A stretch of DNA of 29,037 bases from Lachnospiraceae bacterium (GTDB lineage Bacteria; Bacillota_A; Clostridia; Lachnospirales; Lachnospiraceae), in contig CAAFOY010000063.1 of NCBI GenBank assembly GCA_900764695.1, positions 1 through 29,037 on the forward strand. The letters run 5' to 3'. Numbering within the stretch: the stretch's first letter is position 1; every line of letters starts with the position of its first letter. The notes beneath the pieces were generated by a model. That model made no database searches. It saw only the letters and a list, made by a program, of their open reading frames with translations, and was not told the DNA's origin. Positions 8,515 through 17,829 of this stretch are shown piece after piece. Made by a program: the position numbers and the translations under genes.

Positions 8515-8742
8515 ATGGATAAATTTGCAGAAAACATAAAAAATTTATTGAGTGCATGTACACCTTATGCATGGCTTCTTCCGGTTATTGGATTGGCAAT
8601 AATCGGAATCGCAATGGCAATACCAAGTGAAAAGACAAAGGAATTTGCTAAAAGTCACTGGGGTGGAGTAATCATTGGAACAATAATATTTGCAGGATGC
8701 ATATACATTGGCAACTGGATATTTGGAAAGATTTCATTTTAA
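8515..8742 (+). CDS. VirB2-like conjugative pilin or small T4SS membrane protein
   Basis: ATG at 8515 with AGAGGAA upstream. The 75-residue product has two hydrophobic spans, about 19-36 (AWLLPVIGLAIIGIAMAI) and 50-70 (GGVIIGTIIFAGCIYIGNWI), with a short basic loop between (EKTKEFAKSH). Size, topology and place just before the VirD4 gene match VirB2/TrbC-type small membrane subunits of Gram-positive type IV secretion systems. There is no long cleaved leader, so it may be inserted directly. A perfect 12-bp-stem hairpin follows and may allow this gene to be expressed at a level different from the rest of the operon. Confidence 0.6.
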   Translation: MDKFAENIKNLLSACTPYAWLLPVIGLAIIGIAMAIPSEKTKEFAKSHWGGVIIGTIIFAGCIYIGNWIFGKISF

Positions 8743-8760
8743 TTTAGATGAAAAGATACA

Positions 8761-8788
8761 TTCTTCTGCCATGAAAATGGCAGAAGAA
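8761..8788 (+). promoter_or_regulatory. Perfect 12-bp-stem hairpin between pilin and VirD4 genes
   Basis: TTCTTCTGCCAT (8761-8772) and ATGGCAGAAGAA (8777-8788) are exact inverse copies around a GAAA loop. No T tract follows, so it is more likely an RNA processing or stabilising element, or a partial terminator, than a full stop. Confidence 0.55.
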
Positions 8789-8810
8789 AATTAAAAGGTC
8801 AGGAGGAATT

Positions 8811-11162
8811 ATGAAAAAGAAAAAAAATCCCAAAAGAGTAATGCAAATAGAAAGATATTTAAGTGATACAAGATTTATAGTGGCAATAATTGTTGGAATT
8901 GACATATTCTTTTTCATGATTTTGAATTACGTGGTTAATTCATTAATTGCCATTCCTGACATGATTAAGGATTTGGATAATCCGGGAAAATACATAGGTC
9001 TTTTTAATGTGTTACCAAACATTAAAAATTTTAAGGAATACGGTGGAATATATTTTCCACTGATAATCATTCTTATTGTTTTTTTAGTATTTTTGGATAT
9101 TTATACAGCGTACAAAATGAAAGTGGCGTGGTCAGAAGAATATTTTAACATTGGTCAAAAAGGTAATGAACGCTGGACCACAGATGAAGAAATCAAGGCA
9201 CAATTTTTGGAAATACCGGAAAAGAATGAAAGTTTTCCGGGATATGGTGGAACGATAGTTTCAAGAATTAAGGATAAGTTATACATAGATACATCACCTG
9301 TTAACAATCTTGTCATTGGTATTACACGTTCAGGTAAGGGGGAAATGTATGTATTCCCTTCAATAGATGTATATTCAAGAGCAGAAAAAAAGGCATCAAT
9401 GGTCATAAATGACATGAAGCTTGAATTATATAAAAGTTCCAAAAAAACTTTGGAAAAAAGAGGATATAAGGTATATCTTTTAAACTTTGACGATCCGATG
9501 CATTCTATGGGATTTAATCCGTTGACAGTCATAGTTACGCTGGCGGTCAAGGGAGATTATGAAAGTGCTGAATTACTTGCCCAGGCATTTGCATTTTCAA
9601 TATTTAATCCTGACGAACCAACTAACACGGACAGATTTTGGAATGATGCATCTTCATCACTTCTTGCAGCTCTCATATTGGCCCATTTGGAAGATTGTTT
9701 GAGAATGGATGAAATGGATAACGACAGAAGATATAAGATATGGACTAAAAAAAGAGCAGCATATGATGGACTTGATGATGATTTAAAGAAAAAAGCAGAT
9801 AAATTATATGAGGAAAAACTAAATAAAAAGGAAAAATCAGACATTATATTAAATCCTGCAGTCATGTACTTACCGGAAGATGCAGGATATGAAAAAACTT
9901 ATGAAAACGTAAAGAAAATAAACATGTACTCGATAATAAACACATTTACAGAGCTTGCAAGGATTCGTAATCCGGAAAATCCGGACATAACGGCGCTTGA
10001 CATGTACTTTTCAAGACGTCCACAGCTTGACAGGGCAAAACTTAAGTATGCTGCAATTGAAATTGCCGGAGACAAGCCTAAGAGTTCGGTGTTTTCGGTT
10101 ATGCTTTCAAGACTTACAACATTTACTTATGAGAGCATGGCAAAGATGACTGCAGAGAGCAGTTTTGATTTGGAAGAAATAGGTTATGGAGATAAGCCGG
10201 TGGCAGTATTCCTTGGACTTCCTGATTACGATAATTCAAAACATTTTTTATCAACAGTATTTGTCCGTCAGCTTTCACTTGTCTTATCTAAAAGAGCAAG
10301 CAGGGAAAAGAGTGGAAAGTGCAAGAGACTTGTTAAGTTCATTCTTGATGAGGCAGGTAACATGCCGGCAATAGAAGGACTTGAAACCAATATCACAATG
10401 AACCTTGGACGTAACATTAGTTATGATTTCTACATACAGTCTTATTCACAGTTTGAAAAAAAATATGGAGAAGGATATAAGACAATTAAAGGAAACTGCG
10501 GTAATCAGATATACATTCTTACAAGTGATGGAGATACTGCACAGACCTTTTCGGAAGATTTGGGAAATGAAACAATAGTTGACTTACAAAGAACAGGTGA
10601 GAAGCTTTCAACCCACAAGCATTTCATGGAAAACACACAGGAAAAGCCGTTACTTAACAAGAACCAGTTGATGCGACTTAATGAGGGTGAATGTGTGGTC
10701 AAGCGTGTAATGAGCAGAAAGGATTTAAATGGAAACAGAGTTGAACCAACACCGATATTTAATTCCGAGGAATCAGGAAAGCGATTTAAGTACAGGTATG
10801 AATACTTAACTGAAACATTTCCAAATCCGGGAGACATAGACTTATATGAAATTAACACAGCAGACAGAAGCCACATTAACCTTAAGGAGCGGGTGTGGGA
10901 CTATGAAATATCAATGGCATGGCTTACACACAATGTCATGGAAGATGATAAGGAAAATCCAATAATAAAGAATCTTTCTAATGCAAAGGCAGTCATGAAC
11001 GCATTGGAAAGGGTATTAAATGAGGAAGACATAAGAGAAATAAACGAAAATACGGAGCTGTCAAAACTGACGGATCTAATTTACAGGAAGATAGATAAAA
11101 AGGATGAAAGAGATGCAGTTTTATCTCTAATTAAGATAGGAAGTGAGGCAGATAATGAATAA
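8811..11162 (+). CDS. VirD4/TraG-type coupling ATPase
   Basis: ATG at 8811 with AGGAGGA just upstream. The 783-residue protein has two N-terminal membrane spans (about 22-48 and 80-100), then a cytoplasmic ATPase. Walker A is GITRSGKGE (170-178) with the GKG form common in VirD4 proteins; the motif FNPLTVIVTL (235-244) is also typical; Walker B is FILDEAGNM (500-508) with D503/E504. Coupling proteins gather the relaxase-DNA complex and feed it to the channel, using ATP. An acidic C-terminal tail (from about 700) could serve substrate recognition. The gene overlaps the next by eight bases. Identity as T4CP is secure; the exact family is not. Confidence 0.92.
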   Translation: MKKKKNPKRVMQIERYLSDTRFIVAIIVGIDIFFFMILNYVVNSLIAIPDMIKDLDNPGKYIGLFNVLPNIKNFKEYGGIYFPLIIILIVFLVFLDIYTAYKMKVAWSEEYFNIGQKGNERWTTDEEIKAQFLEIPEKNESFPGYGGTIVSRIKDKLYIDTSPVNNLVIGITRSGKGEMYVFPSIDVYSRAEKKASMVINDMKLELYKSSKKTLEKRGYKVYLLNFDDPMHSMGFNPLTVIVTLAVKGDYESAELLAQAFAFSIFNPDEPTNTDRFWNDASSSLLAALILAHLEDCLRMDEMDNDRRYKIWTKKRAAYDGLDDDLKKKADKLYEEKLNKKEKSDIILNPAVMYLPEDAGYEKTYENVKKINMYSIINTFTELARIRNPENPDITALDMYFSRRPQLDRAKLKYAAIEIAGDKPKSSVFSVMLSRLTTFTYESMAKMTAESSFDLEEIGYGDKPVAVFLGLPDYDNSKHFLSTVFVRQLSLVLSKRASREKSGKCKRLVKFILDEAGNMPAIEGLETNITMNLGRNISYDFYIQSYSQFEKKYGEGYKTIKGNCGNQIYILTSDGDTAQTFSEDLGNETIVDLQRTGEKLSTHKHFMENTQEKPLLNKNQLMRLNEGECVVKRVMSRKDLNGNRVEPTPIFNSEESGKRFKYRYEYLTETFPNPGDIDLYEINTADRSHINLKERVWDYEISMAWLTHNVMEDDKENPIIKNLSNAKAVMNALERVLNEEDIREINENTELSKLTDLIYRKIDKKDERDAVLSLIKIGSEADNE

Positions 11163-13206
11163 ACCCCATAAAGGAAAAAAAGGAAAAAGAATTATATTAT
11201 GTGCAGGATTTTTTACATTAATATTTTTTCTTTTTGCGGGAAAAACAATAATGGCTGCAGGTTATTCAGATGAGGAGCTAATTAAGATATACACCGATTA
11301 CAGTGACCTGTTTAAGCAAAACGATTTGGTTTCTAATGCATTCAGATCACTTGGATGTGGAGTACTATCATTCCTTGTGGTCATTGCGGATGGCGCATCA
11401 GGGCTTTTTGAAAAATCTTTTGGAATGATTGATTTTACAAAGTACCAGCCGGTGCAGGATTTCATAAACGATTGGCAAGTGGTATGGGTATCACTTTTGT
11501 GTGTGGCAATTGCATGGCTTGGAATTAATCTTGTTTTTAATTCGGATAAAAATCCAAAGATTGCCACTAACATATGCGTGGCCATACTTGTGGTTACGTC
11601 CATGACATGGATGGTAAGTCAGATGAACACTCTTTTAACTAAGGGTATAAGAAATGAAATATTGGGGACAACAACCACAAACACAGTGTATGAAACACTG
11701 GGGAATAATGTACATGATCTTAAATACATTGATTCTGTTGCAGGGCTTAAAAATCTTGGAAGTAAGAATGCTGATGGTGTTAAATATGCAAATGCAGGAA
11801 CACCTATGAATAAAAAAATATGGAAAGCGTTAAAAATAAATGAAATCGTAAACCCTGATGATGTTAAGGATGAAAGTAAGGATATTGTGGAAAACTACAA
11901 GACTGATATTCCGACAGAAGATGGCAAGGTTAAGTCTATGGTATCTGAATGCTACGATGGTGTGGCTTGGACTGATTTACTTAATACATACTACTACAGA
12001 TATGAAATAGATTGGTTGGAGTCATTTCTTGAAATAATCAGTATTGCAATCATATATTTGTTCTTTTCATACAAGGTAGTTAGAACTCTTTACGAGGTTG
12101 TTTTTTCAGAAATATTGGCAATGCTTTATTCTCCCAATTTAACCAACGGGCAAAAAACCATTAAGATTTTGGATGGAATAAAGGACAGTTACATCATCAT
12201 ATTATTATCCCTTGTGTCAGTAAGGTTATACATGATTGCAATAGAATACATATCAGGAAAAAACTGGAACGGCTTTACTAAGGGAATGTTTTTACTTTTT
12301 ATTGCCTTTGCCGTAATTGACGGACCAAATCTTGTACAGAGAATAACCGGATTGGATGCCGGACTGTCTGATGGCATGCAGAAGGTAATGAGTGCATATT
12401 ATGCAGGTGGAATGATGGCAGGAGCAGCAAGAGGCGCAGGACACATTGCATCAGGAGTTGCAAAAGGTGCAGGCAAGTTTGGTAAGACAATTGGAGGAGC
12501 TGTAAGAAATGGAAGTAAGAATGCAAATGTAGATGCATTAAACGGAGCAATGGGCGCAGGTGCCGGAGCAGGTGCGGCGAAAGCATTTAATGATAATAAT
12601 GAACAGAATGAAAACAGAAATGAACAGAAAAACGATGAAGGAACACAGTTTAATGAGGCTAACGAAGATGTTACACAGAATGAAAATGGTGAGGCTGGCA
12701 ATGGTTCTTATGTAAGTGAGGACGGTAAAGGTTCACTTGATGAAAATGCGGATGTTGCAGGCAACAAGAGAGCAATGGATGATGCAGGAATTAACGGAAT
12801 GAATCCTGATAATGCAAAAGCAGATGCACTAAACGGTATTAATCCATTAGGTGATGGTGGTTCAATGATTGACAAGACAAGCAGGATGGATAAGGAGCTT
12901 GACATGGAAAATGCCACATCAACCTTTAACGGAAACGGTGAAAGAGGAGTTCTTTCCTCAAAATCTGATTTGGCAGGCAAGTATGGAAAGACAGGAGCAA
13001 ATTCAGGCTTTACTTCAAAGGCTGGAGATAACTTTGGAAAAAACGGAGCAAATAACCATGTAACAGGCACTAAAGGAAATACTGGAATAAGTCAAAGTTC
13101 AGGAATAACATCAAATGGATATGGAGGAACGAAAAGTTCAGATAAAAAAGCTTCAGGAGGCAATGCAGCTAAGAAATTAAAGAAAGATGTTTTTAAGAAC
13201 AAATAG
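11155..13206 (+). CDS. VirB6/TrbL-like polytopic channel protein
   Basis: Start chosen at ATG 11155, with GAGG six bases upstream, overlapping the VirD4 stop; an upstream GTG (11143) is less well placed. The 683-residue protein has hydrophobic spans near residues 13-34 (signal-like, ending in IMAAG), 66-85, 109-128, 137-155, 291-325, 345-366 and 377-393, which fits a VirB6/TrbL-type inner channel component. From about 410 onwards it is Gly/Ala-rich then Asn/Gly/Lys-rich low-complexity sequence (for example GAMGAGAGAGAAKAF), probably a flexible cytoplasmic tail. Long Gly/Asn tails are frequent in Gram-positive VirB6-like proteins. Confidence 0.8.
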   Translation: MNKPHKGKKGKRIILCAGFFTLIFFLFAGKTIMAAGYSDEELIKIYTDYSDLFKQNDLVSNAFRSLGCGVLSFLVVIADGASGLFEKSFGMIDFTKYQPVQDFINDWQVVWVSLLCVAIAWLGINLVFNSDKNPKIATNICVAILVVTSMTWMVSQMNTLLTKGIRNEILGTTTTNTVYETLGNNVHDLKYIDSVAGLKNLGSKNADGVKYANAGTPMNKKIWKALKINEIVNPDDVKDESKDIVENYKTDIPTEDGKVKSMVSECYDGVAWTDLLNTYYYRYEIDWLESFLEIISIAIIYLFFSYKVVRTLYEVVFSEILAMLYSPNLTNGQKTIKILDGIKDSYIIILLSLVSVRLYMIAIEYISGKNWNGFTKGMFLLFIAFAVIDGPNLVQRITGLDAGLSDGMQKVMSAYYAGGMMAGAARGAGHIASGVAKGAGKFGKTIGGAVRNGSKNANVDALNGAMGAGAGAGAAKAFNDNNEQNENRNEQKNDEGTQFNEANEDVTQNENGEAGNGSYVSEDGKGSLDENADVAGNKRAMDDAGINGMNPDNAKADALNGINPLGDGGSMIDKTSRMDKELDMENATSTFNGNGERGVLSSKSDLAGKYGKTGANSGFTSKAGDNFGKNGANNHVTGTKGNTGISQSSGITSNGYGGTKSSDKKASGGNAAKKLKKDVFKNK

Positions 13207-13217
13207 GAGAGGTGACT

Positions 13218-13538
13218 ATGGATAATTTTAAGTTTATAGCAATGGATGAAACTAAAAGTGAAACAAAGGTTGCCGGCAACATTTACTTATATGATTTGTT
13301 TTTCATTTTAATTTATTTTACTGTAAGCGCAATGCTTGGAACAATAGTGTCATCAGCTTTAAGAATACCTTACTATGCGTTTAATATAATATGCGCATTG
13401 TGGCTTACGATGAAAAGCCATAGCAACAAGCAGAGAAGAAATTACCAAAGCATAGTATTGTTCTTAAGACGTGACTATAGGGTTTATAAGGATATTGTTG
13501 TTGAAGATAACAGAAAGGACACCAATGAAGAAAACTAA
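13218..13538 (+). CDS. VirB3/PrgI/TcpE-like T4SS membrane protein
   Basis: Start set at ATG 13218 because GGAGAGG sits five bases upstream; a GTG at 13212 is inside this RBS. The 106-residue protein has two close membrane spans (about 27-45 and 50-68), a short polar N-terminus and a basic C-terminus (SHSNKQRRNYQSIVLFLRRDYRVYKDI). This layout and position directly before VirB4 match the VirB3-like PrgI/TcpE class, which docks the VirB4 ATPase to the membrane. It overlaps the next start by 14 bases. Confidence 0.7.
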   Translation: MDNFKFIAMDETKSETKVAGNIYLYDLFFILIYFTVSAMLGTIVSSALRIPYYAFNIICALWLTMKSHSNKQRRNYQSIVLFLRRDYRVYKDIVVEDNRKDTNEEN

Positions 13539-14094
13539 AACGACCAATAAAAATAATAAAGCGAATAAGACACATGTATCAGACACGGTAAAGGACATCA
13601 TTGACATTTATTTTTATGATGACAAACTGAAATGCTTCATAAAAAAGGACAAGACATACATGGACATTATTCAGATTAACACAAAGGATTTGGTAAGCGC
13701 ATCCAATGATGACATAGAGTATGACATCATGCGCTACATAAAGCTTTACAAGATGTATGCAGATGACATAAAAATTGTGGCAATGAACTTTCCCTGCAGA
13801 ACGGGCAAACAGCAGGAATATTTCAGACACAAGATACAAAGCACTTCAAATGAAATTTACAAGAAATTTTTACAGAGAAGTCTTGATGAACTTGTATGGA
13901 TTGAGAAAAACGACATGGTAAGGGAATATTACTACATGATCTTTGGAAAAAAGGAATCTGACATAAAGAAAAACAGAGACTTAATGTTCAATGTTTTGGG
14001 AAAAGGCAGAAATGAACTGTTAAGTGAAATTGACAAAAATAAGAAGATACAGATTTTGGAACGCATGAACAATAAATGCTTTTTACTTAATTAG
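13525..14094 (+). CDS. Separate VirB4 N-terminal (TraC-like) domain protein
   Basis: Start chosen at ATG 13525, with AAAGGA upstream; the frame extends to 13471 but inside the previous gene. The 189-residue product follows a basic Asn/Lys leader with a fold typical of the N-terminal part of VirB4/TraC ATPases: a beta strand pair (LKCFIKKDKTYMDIIQIN), a helix (DIEYDIMRYIKLYKMY), a strand (DIKIVAMNFPCR), a long helix pair (KQQEYFRHKI, then EIYKKFLQRSLDEL) and YYYMIFGK. It has no Walker motif. Together with the next gene (639 aa) it totals 828 residues, the usual length of a single VirB4. The next gene has its own RBS nine bases on, so the split looks native. Confidence 0.6.
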   Translation: MKKTKTTNKNNKANKTHVSDTVKDIIDIYFYDDKLKCFIKKDKTYMDIIQINTKDLVSASNDDIEYDIMRYIKLYKMYADDIKIVAMNFPCRTGKQQEYFRHKIQSTSNEIYKKFLQRSLDELVWIEKNDMVREYYYMIFGKKESDIKKNRDLMFNVLGKGRNELLSEIDKNKKIQILERMNNKCFLLN

Positions 14095-14103
14095 GAGATT
14101 AAC

Positions 14104-16023
14104 ATGATAGCAAAAAAAGAAAAGAGAACAAAAAAACCAGAGAGAGACATGAATCTGTTAAATGAAATTAAGCCTGCAGGAGGCATTACATTTAAGGATG
14201 TTAAATACATTACCACCGGTTCAGGATATGAAGGATGCATTCACATTTACAAGTTTCCTGAGAATATTGATACATACTGGATGGCAAAGGTTTGTAACAT
14301 AAACGGAACAGTTGCGTTGGTTGACATTTCAACAGATAACATGTCAGAAGTTAAGAAAAATCTAAACAAGTCAATGAAGGAGCAGGTAGGAAGAAGAATT
14401 GGAGCAAGGGATTTTGCTGAACTCTATGATGCAGACAAAAGACTTGAAGAAATGAAGAGAATGTATGATGAAATAAAATCATACAACGAAGTTATAAAGT
14501 TGGTCCACATAAGAATTTTTCTTGCCGACAGAAGTTTTGAATCACTTGAAAAAAAGATTAAGAACATAATGGATAAGTTGGAAACTGATTCAGGATTTTT
14601 AACAACCATATATTTGAATGAGAGCAAATCAGAGTACAAGTCAATGACAAGGTCTTATAAAAAACAAAAGGAAGAAATGTTTTTCCCAAAGGGCCAATCA
14701 CTTACTGCAACTGGTGTTGCTCATGGTGATCCGTTTCACTTTTCAAGTCTTGATGATGAAACCGGGGAATTTTTGGGAACAACACCTTGTGGCGGAAACG
14801 TATTACTTGATATTTTTCAAAAAACTTCCACAAGATTGTATTATAACTTTTTGGCAATCGGAGAAATGGGTTCAGGTAAGTCAACACTATTAAAAAAACA
14901 GTTTAAAAGCAATGCCATAAAAGGAAATTATGTAAGAACTTTTGACATATCAGGAGAATTTACAATATTGACAAAAACCTTGGGCGGGAAGGTAATTAAG
15001 CTTGATGGAAGCGAGGGTATCTTAAATCCGTTGGAAATCCTGAAAGCCGGTGACGATGAAAACATATCATTCACTCGTCATATATCAAAGGTTAGTACTT
15101 TTTATAAGTTTCTGGTTGGTGGAAGTGTTGATGCAGAGGAAATAGCAGAGTTTGAGGATGTTTTAAAACAGTTGTATTCAAACTTCGGCTTATGGTCGGA
15201 TGACAGACGAAACATTCAGTGTACCGGATTACCTGCAGCAAGCTATCCAACATTTACTGATTACTTAAACTTCCTTACAGAAAGTATGGAAGAAATGCAG
15301 AATGAAAAGTATTCTCACCTTGAAGAACAAGTTGTCGTTAAGACACTTTTATTAAGGGATAAGATACGTAAGGTAATTAAGAACATAGTTGATACGTATG
15401 GAACTCTTTTTGACGGTCATACATCAATTGATAACATTCTTGATGAACAGATAGTAACCTTTGACATTTCAACACTTAAGGAGCTTAAGGATGAGGTCTT
15501 TGACGCAATGATTATTAACATAATATCATTGTGCTGGGATAACTGCGTAACTAATGGAAAGTTAATGCTTAACATGTTAAGGGAAGGAAAAATCAAGTTA
15601 TGGGATGTAACAAGATTTCTGATTTTAATAGATGAAAGTCATAGATGGCTTAACGCTAAGAAAACACATGCACTTGACTTGGTATCCGTATATTTAAGAG
15701 AAGCAAGAAAGTATTTTGGTGGAATTGGCCTTGCCTCACAGCGAGCTGCCGATTATGTTCCGGAAGGATCTGACAGTGATGCAGTTAACAAGCTTAAGAA
15801 CATATTTGAACTTACGCAGTACAAGTTTGTATTCAGACAAAGTTCCAATGCAAAGAAGCTGTTATATCAGATTTTTGATGGAGAGTTAACAGGAACACAG
15901 ATTGAAAAAATACCAAAGCTTGAAATAGGACAATGTATTTTGTTAATCAGTGGTGACAAAAACATTGAATTTAAGGTACATCTGACAAAGGATGAGGACA
16001 TGCTGTTTTCAGGAGGACTTTAA
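14104..16023 (+). CDS. VirB4-type T4SS ATPase
   Basis: ATG at 14104, nine bases after the previous stop, with TAGGAG as RBS. The 639-residue protein has an N-terminal region (IKPAGGITFKD, KKNLNKSMKEQ) characteristic of Gram-positive VirB4 proteins, Walker A AIGEMGSGKS (G253-S260), a DISGEF motif (281-286) and Walker B LILIDESHRW with D510/E511. It also shows the arginine/glutamine-rich region of the family near GGIGLASQRAAD. It would be the main energy source for pilin handling and substrate transport at the inner side of the membrane. It is shorter than usual because the first domain is encoded by the preceding gene. Confidence 0.92.
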   Translation: MIAKKEKRTKKPERDMNLLNEIKPAGGITFKDVKYITTGSGYEGCIHIYKFPENIDTYWMAKVCNINGTVALVDISTDNMSEVKKNLNKSMKEQVGRRIGARDFAELYDADKRLEEMKRMYDEIKSYNEVIKLVHIRIFLADRSFESLEKKIKNIMDKLETDSGFLTTIYLNESKSEYKSMTRSYKKQKEEMFFPKGQSLTATGVAHGDPFHFSSLDDETGEFLGTTPCGGNVLLDIFQKTSTRLYYNFLAIGEMGSGKSTLLKKQFKSNAIKGNYVRTFDISGEFTILTKTLGGKVIKLDGSEGILNPLEILKAGDDENISFTRHISKVSTFYKFLVGGSVDAEEIAEFEDVLKQLYSNFGLWSDDRRNIQCTGLPAASYPTFTDYLNFLTESMEEMQNEKYSHLEEQVVVKTLLLRDKIRKVIKNIVDTYGTLFDGHTSIDNILDEQIVTFDISTLKELKDEVFDAMIINIISLCWDNCVTNGKLMLNMLREGKIKLWDVTRFLILIDESHRWLNAKKTHALDLVSVYLREARKYFGGIGLASQRAADYVPEGSDSDAVNKLKNIFELTQYKFVFRQSSNAKKLLYQIFDGELTGTQIEKIPKLEIGQCILLISGDKNIEFKVHLTKDEDMLFSGGL

Positions 16024-16034
16024 GAGAGGTATAC

Positions 16035-17282
16035 ATGAAGGAAAAAATAATTGCTACCATAACAACCCTATGTGTGCTTTTTATGGTAACTGTAGTAATT
16101 CTTGGAAGTGTGATATCAAGTCTTGCAGCCGTACTTTCAGGTGGAGGAGAAGAAGAACAAAACAATACGGATAATGAATTTGTTTATGAAAATTCGCCGT
16201 TATCTCCAACAGTTCTTGCACTTAAGGATGAGATTGAAAAAGAGTTAAAGAAGTATGGAAAGGAAAAATATGTTTACCTTGTCCTGGCACTTGTACAGCA
16301 GGAATCAGGAGGAAACGGAGAAGATATTTTTCAATGTTCCGAAAGCCTTGGAAAAGCTCCAAACTCAATAGACAGAAAAACATCCATTGAACATGGTGTA
16401 AAGGTTATTTGCAATCTTCTTAATCATGAAAAGATAAAGGTATCATCACCGCAGGACTTGGAACACATAAAAATTGCACTGCAGGCTTATAATTATGGCT
16501 CCGGTTACATTACATACATTAATGATACATCAGGATTTGGAAGAGATACAACAAAGGAGCAGGTAGAAAATCTGGGAAAGTGGACACAAAGCAATGCACT
16601 TGCATATCAGAAAAAAATGAGTGCGCAACTTAACGGAGGCGTTGCAAAGAAAAGAACTGGAAGTTCTGCAGACATCCTTGGCCCATATGCTTACGGAGAC
16701 GCTTATTATGTATCGCACGTACTAAGATATTACTCTGCAGATGGCAGTGATGGAGTTTCAGTAAAAGGCGGGGAAGCTGCAAAGATTAAATATGAAGACA
16801 AGCAAAAATTCATATGGGAAGGTGCTACAGTTCCAAAAAATCAGTCGGAGGTATCCAAATATCTTGTACCAATAACAGTCAAAATATATGACGAAAAGGG
16901 AAAGAGCACGACAATGACATTAACAGTACACAAGAAGCTTGCAGAAGAATTTAAGGCAGTATTTGAGGACATGTACAAGATTAAGTTTAGAATAAAGGCT
17001 TCACAGACTGCAGCTTACGTATGGAAGAACATAAGTGGTACAGGTACCATATCACAACATTCTTATGGACTTGCAATTGACATTAACTGGAATGATAACC
17101 CTTGCTTTTATAATACCAACGTGGACGTGTCAAAAGGATATGGTGGTTACAAGCCCGGAGTTAACAAGTTTAGTGTCACACAAAAGGTAATCAAAATATG
17201 GAAATCACATGGCTTCTATTGGGGAGGCGATTGGTCAGGTAAAAAAGACACGATGCATTTCTCATACACGGAAAAGCCGTGA
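16035..17282 (+). CDS. Bifunctional wall hydrolase: lysozyme-like plus M15 peptidase
   Basis: ATG at 16035 with GAGAGG upstream. Of 415 residues, 8-35 form a membrane span that anchors the enzyme outside the cell. Residues about 60-205 are a lysozyme-like (CwlT-type) domain with catalytic E90 in QQESGG and helix AYNYGSGYITY. Residues about 275-415 are an M15-type (VanY/CwlK-like) metallopeptidase: zinc ligands H342 and D349 in SQHSYGLAIDIN, H408 in MHFSY, and D399 in GGDW. The pair cuts glycan strands and peptide cross-links, opening the wall locally for the secretion channel, the VirB1 role. The well-known CwlT of conjugative elements has an NlpC/P60 peptidase instead. The next gene's start overlaps closely. 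Confidence 0.88.
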   Translation: MKEKIIATITTLCVLFMVTVVILGSVISSLAAVLSGGGEEEQNNTDNEFVYENSPLSPTVLALKDEIEKELKKYGKEKYVYLVLALVQQESGGNGEDIFQCSESLGKAPNSIDRKTSIEHGVKVICNLLNHEKIKVSSPQDLEHIKIALQAYNYGSGYITYINDTSGFGRDTTKEQVENLGKWTQSNALAYQKKMSAQLNGGVAKKRTGSSADILGPYAYGDAYYVSHVLRYYSADGSDGVSVKGGEAAKIKYEDKQKFIWEGATVPKNQSEVSKYLVPITVKIYDEKGKSTTMTLTVHKKLAEEFKAVFEDMYKIKFRIKASQTAAYVWKNISGTGTISQHSYGLAIDINWNDNPCFYNTNVDVSKGYGGYKPGVNKFSVTQKVIKIWKSHGFYWGGDWSGKKDTMHFSYTEKP

Positions 17283-17299
17283 TGATGGAAAGGAGATTC

Positions 17300-17818
17300 A
17301 TGGATAAAAGAAAAGTACTTGGAATAGCAATGATTTGTGTTGCAATACTCATTGCAGGCTATTATTTTTTACATCCATTGTTTAATAAAAAAGATACAGA
17401 TAAGGAAGTGACCACAACGGTCGAAAGTGCGGAAATTACAACGCATGATATTCCTGAAATTACAAGTTATGAGGAAATAACAACAATCGAGGAAACAACA
17501 GCCGAGAATGTAACGGTTGATGAGTACAGGGAAGAACATCTTGAAATGCAGAACATGGAAATAAAACTTCCAAGTGATGATGTAATGGCACTGGTTGAAA
17601 ATGACGTTGACGGGCTGAAAAATGCAGTACAGGCATTTGTTAACGGATACGGATATGGAAATGCCAAGTATGCCGATTATGCAGGCGATGTTCAGATTAA
17701 TACCAATGACGGTATTGTTGAAATGACATATTATCTTAAGTTTGAAAAAAGCAGGGCACTATATTTTTATGTAACTTATGACAAGAATACAAAGCAATGG
17801 ACTACAAGACTTGCGTGA
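17300..17818 (+). CDS. Membrane-anchored extracellular protein (172 aa), possible VirB8-like
   Basis: Start set at ATG 17300, six bases after GGAAAGGAG; upstream ATGs at 17279-17285 are too close to the preceding stop. Residues 5-25 are a membrane span (VLGIAMICVAILIAGYYFL); 30-70 a Thr/Glu-rich linker (EITTHDIPEITSYEEITTIE); about 90-172 a small mixed fold ending in strands YYLKFEKSRALYFYVTYD and KQWTTRL. The topology, short cytoplasmic tail plus small extracellular domain, recalls VirB8-like NTF2-fold proteins of Gram-positive systems, but sequence evidence is thin. Confidence 0.65.
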   Translation: MDKRKVLGIAMICVAILIAGYYFLHPLFNKKDTDKEVTTTVESAEITTHDIPEITSYEEITTIEETTAENVTVDEYREEHLEMQNMEIKLPSDDVMALVENDVDGLKNAVQAFVNGYGYGNAKYADYAGDVQINTNDGIVEMTYYLKFEKSRALYFYVTYDKNTKQWTTRLA

Positions 17819-17829
17819 AAGGAGACCAA

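Noticed and set aside
12299..12701. Minus-strand frames opposite the Gly/Ala-rich VirB6 tail
   Set aside because: They mirror biased codons of the real gene (Leu/Pro-rich products) and have no start signals.
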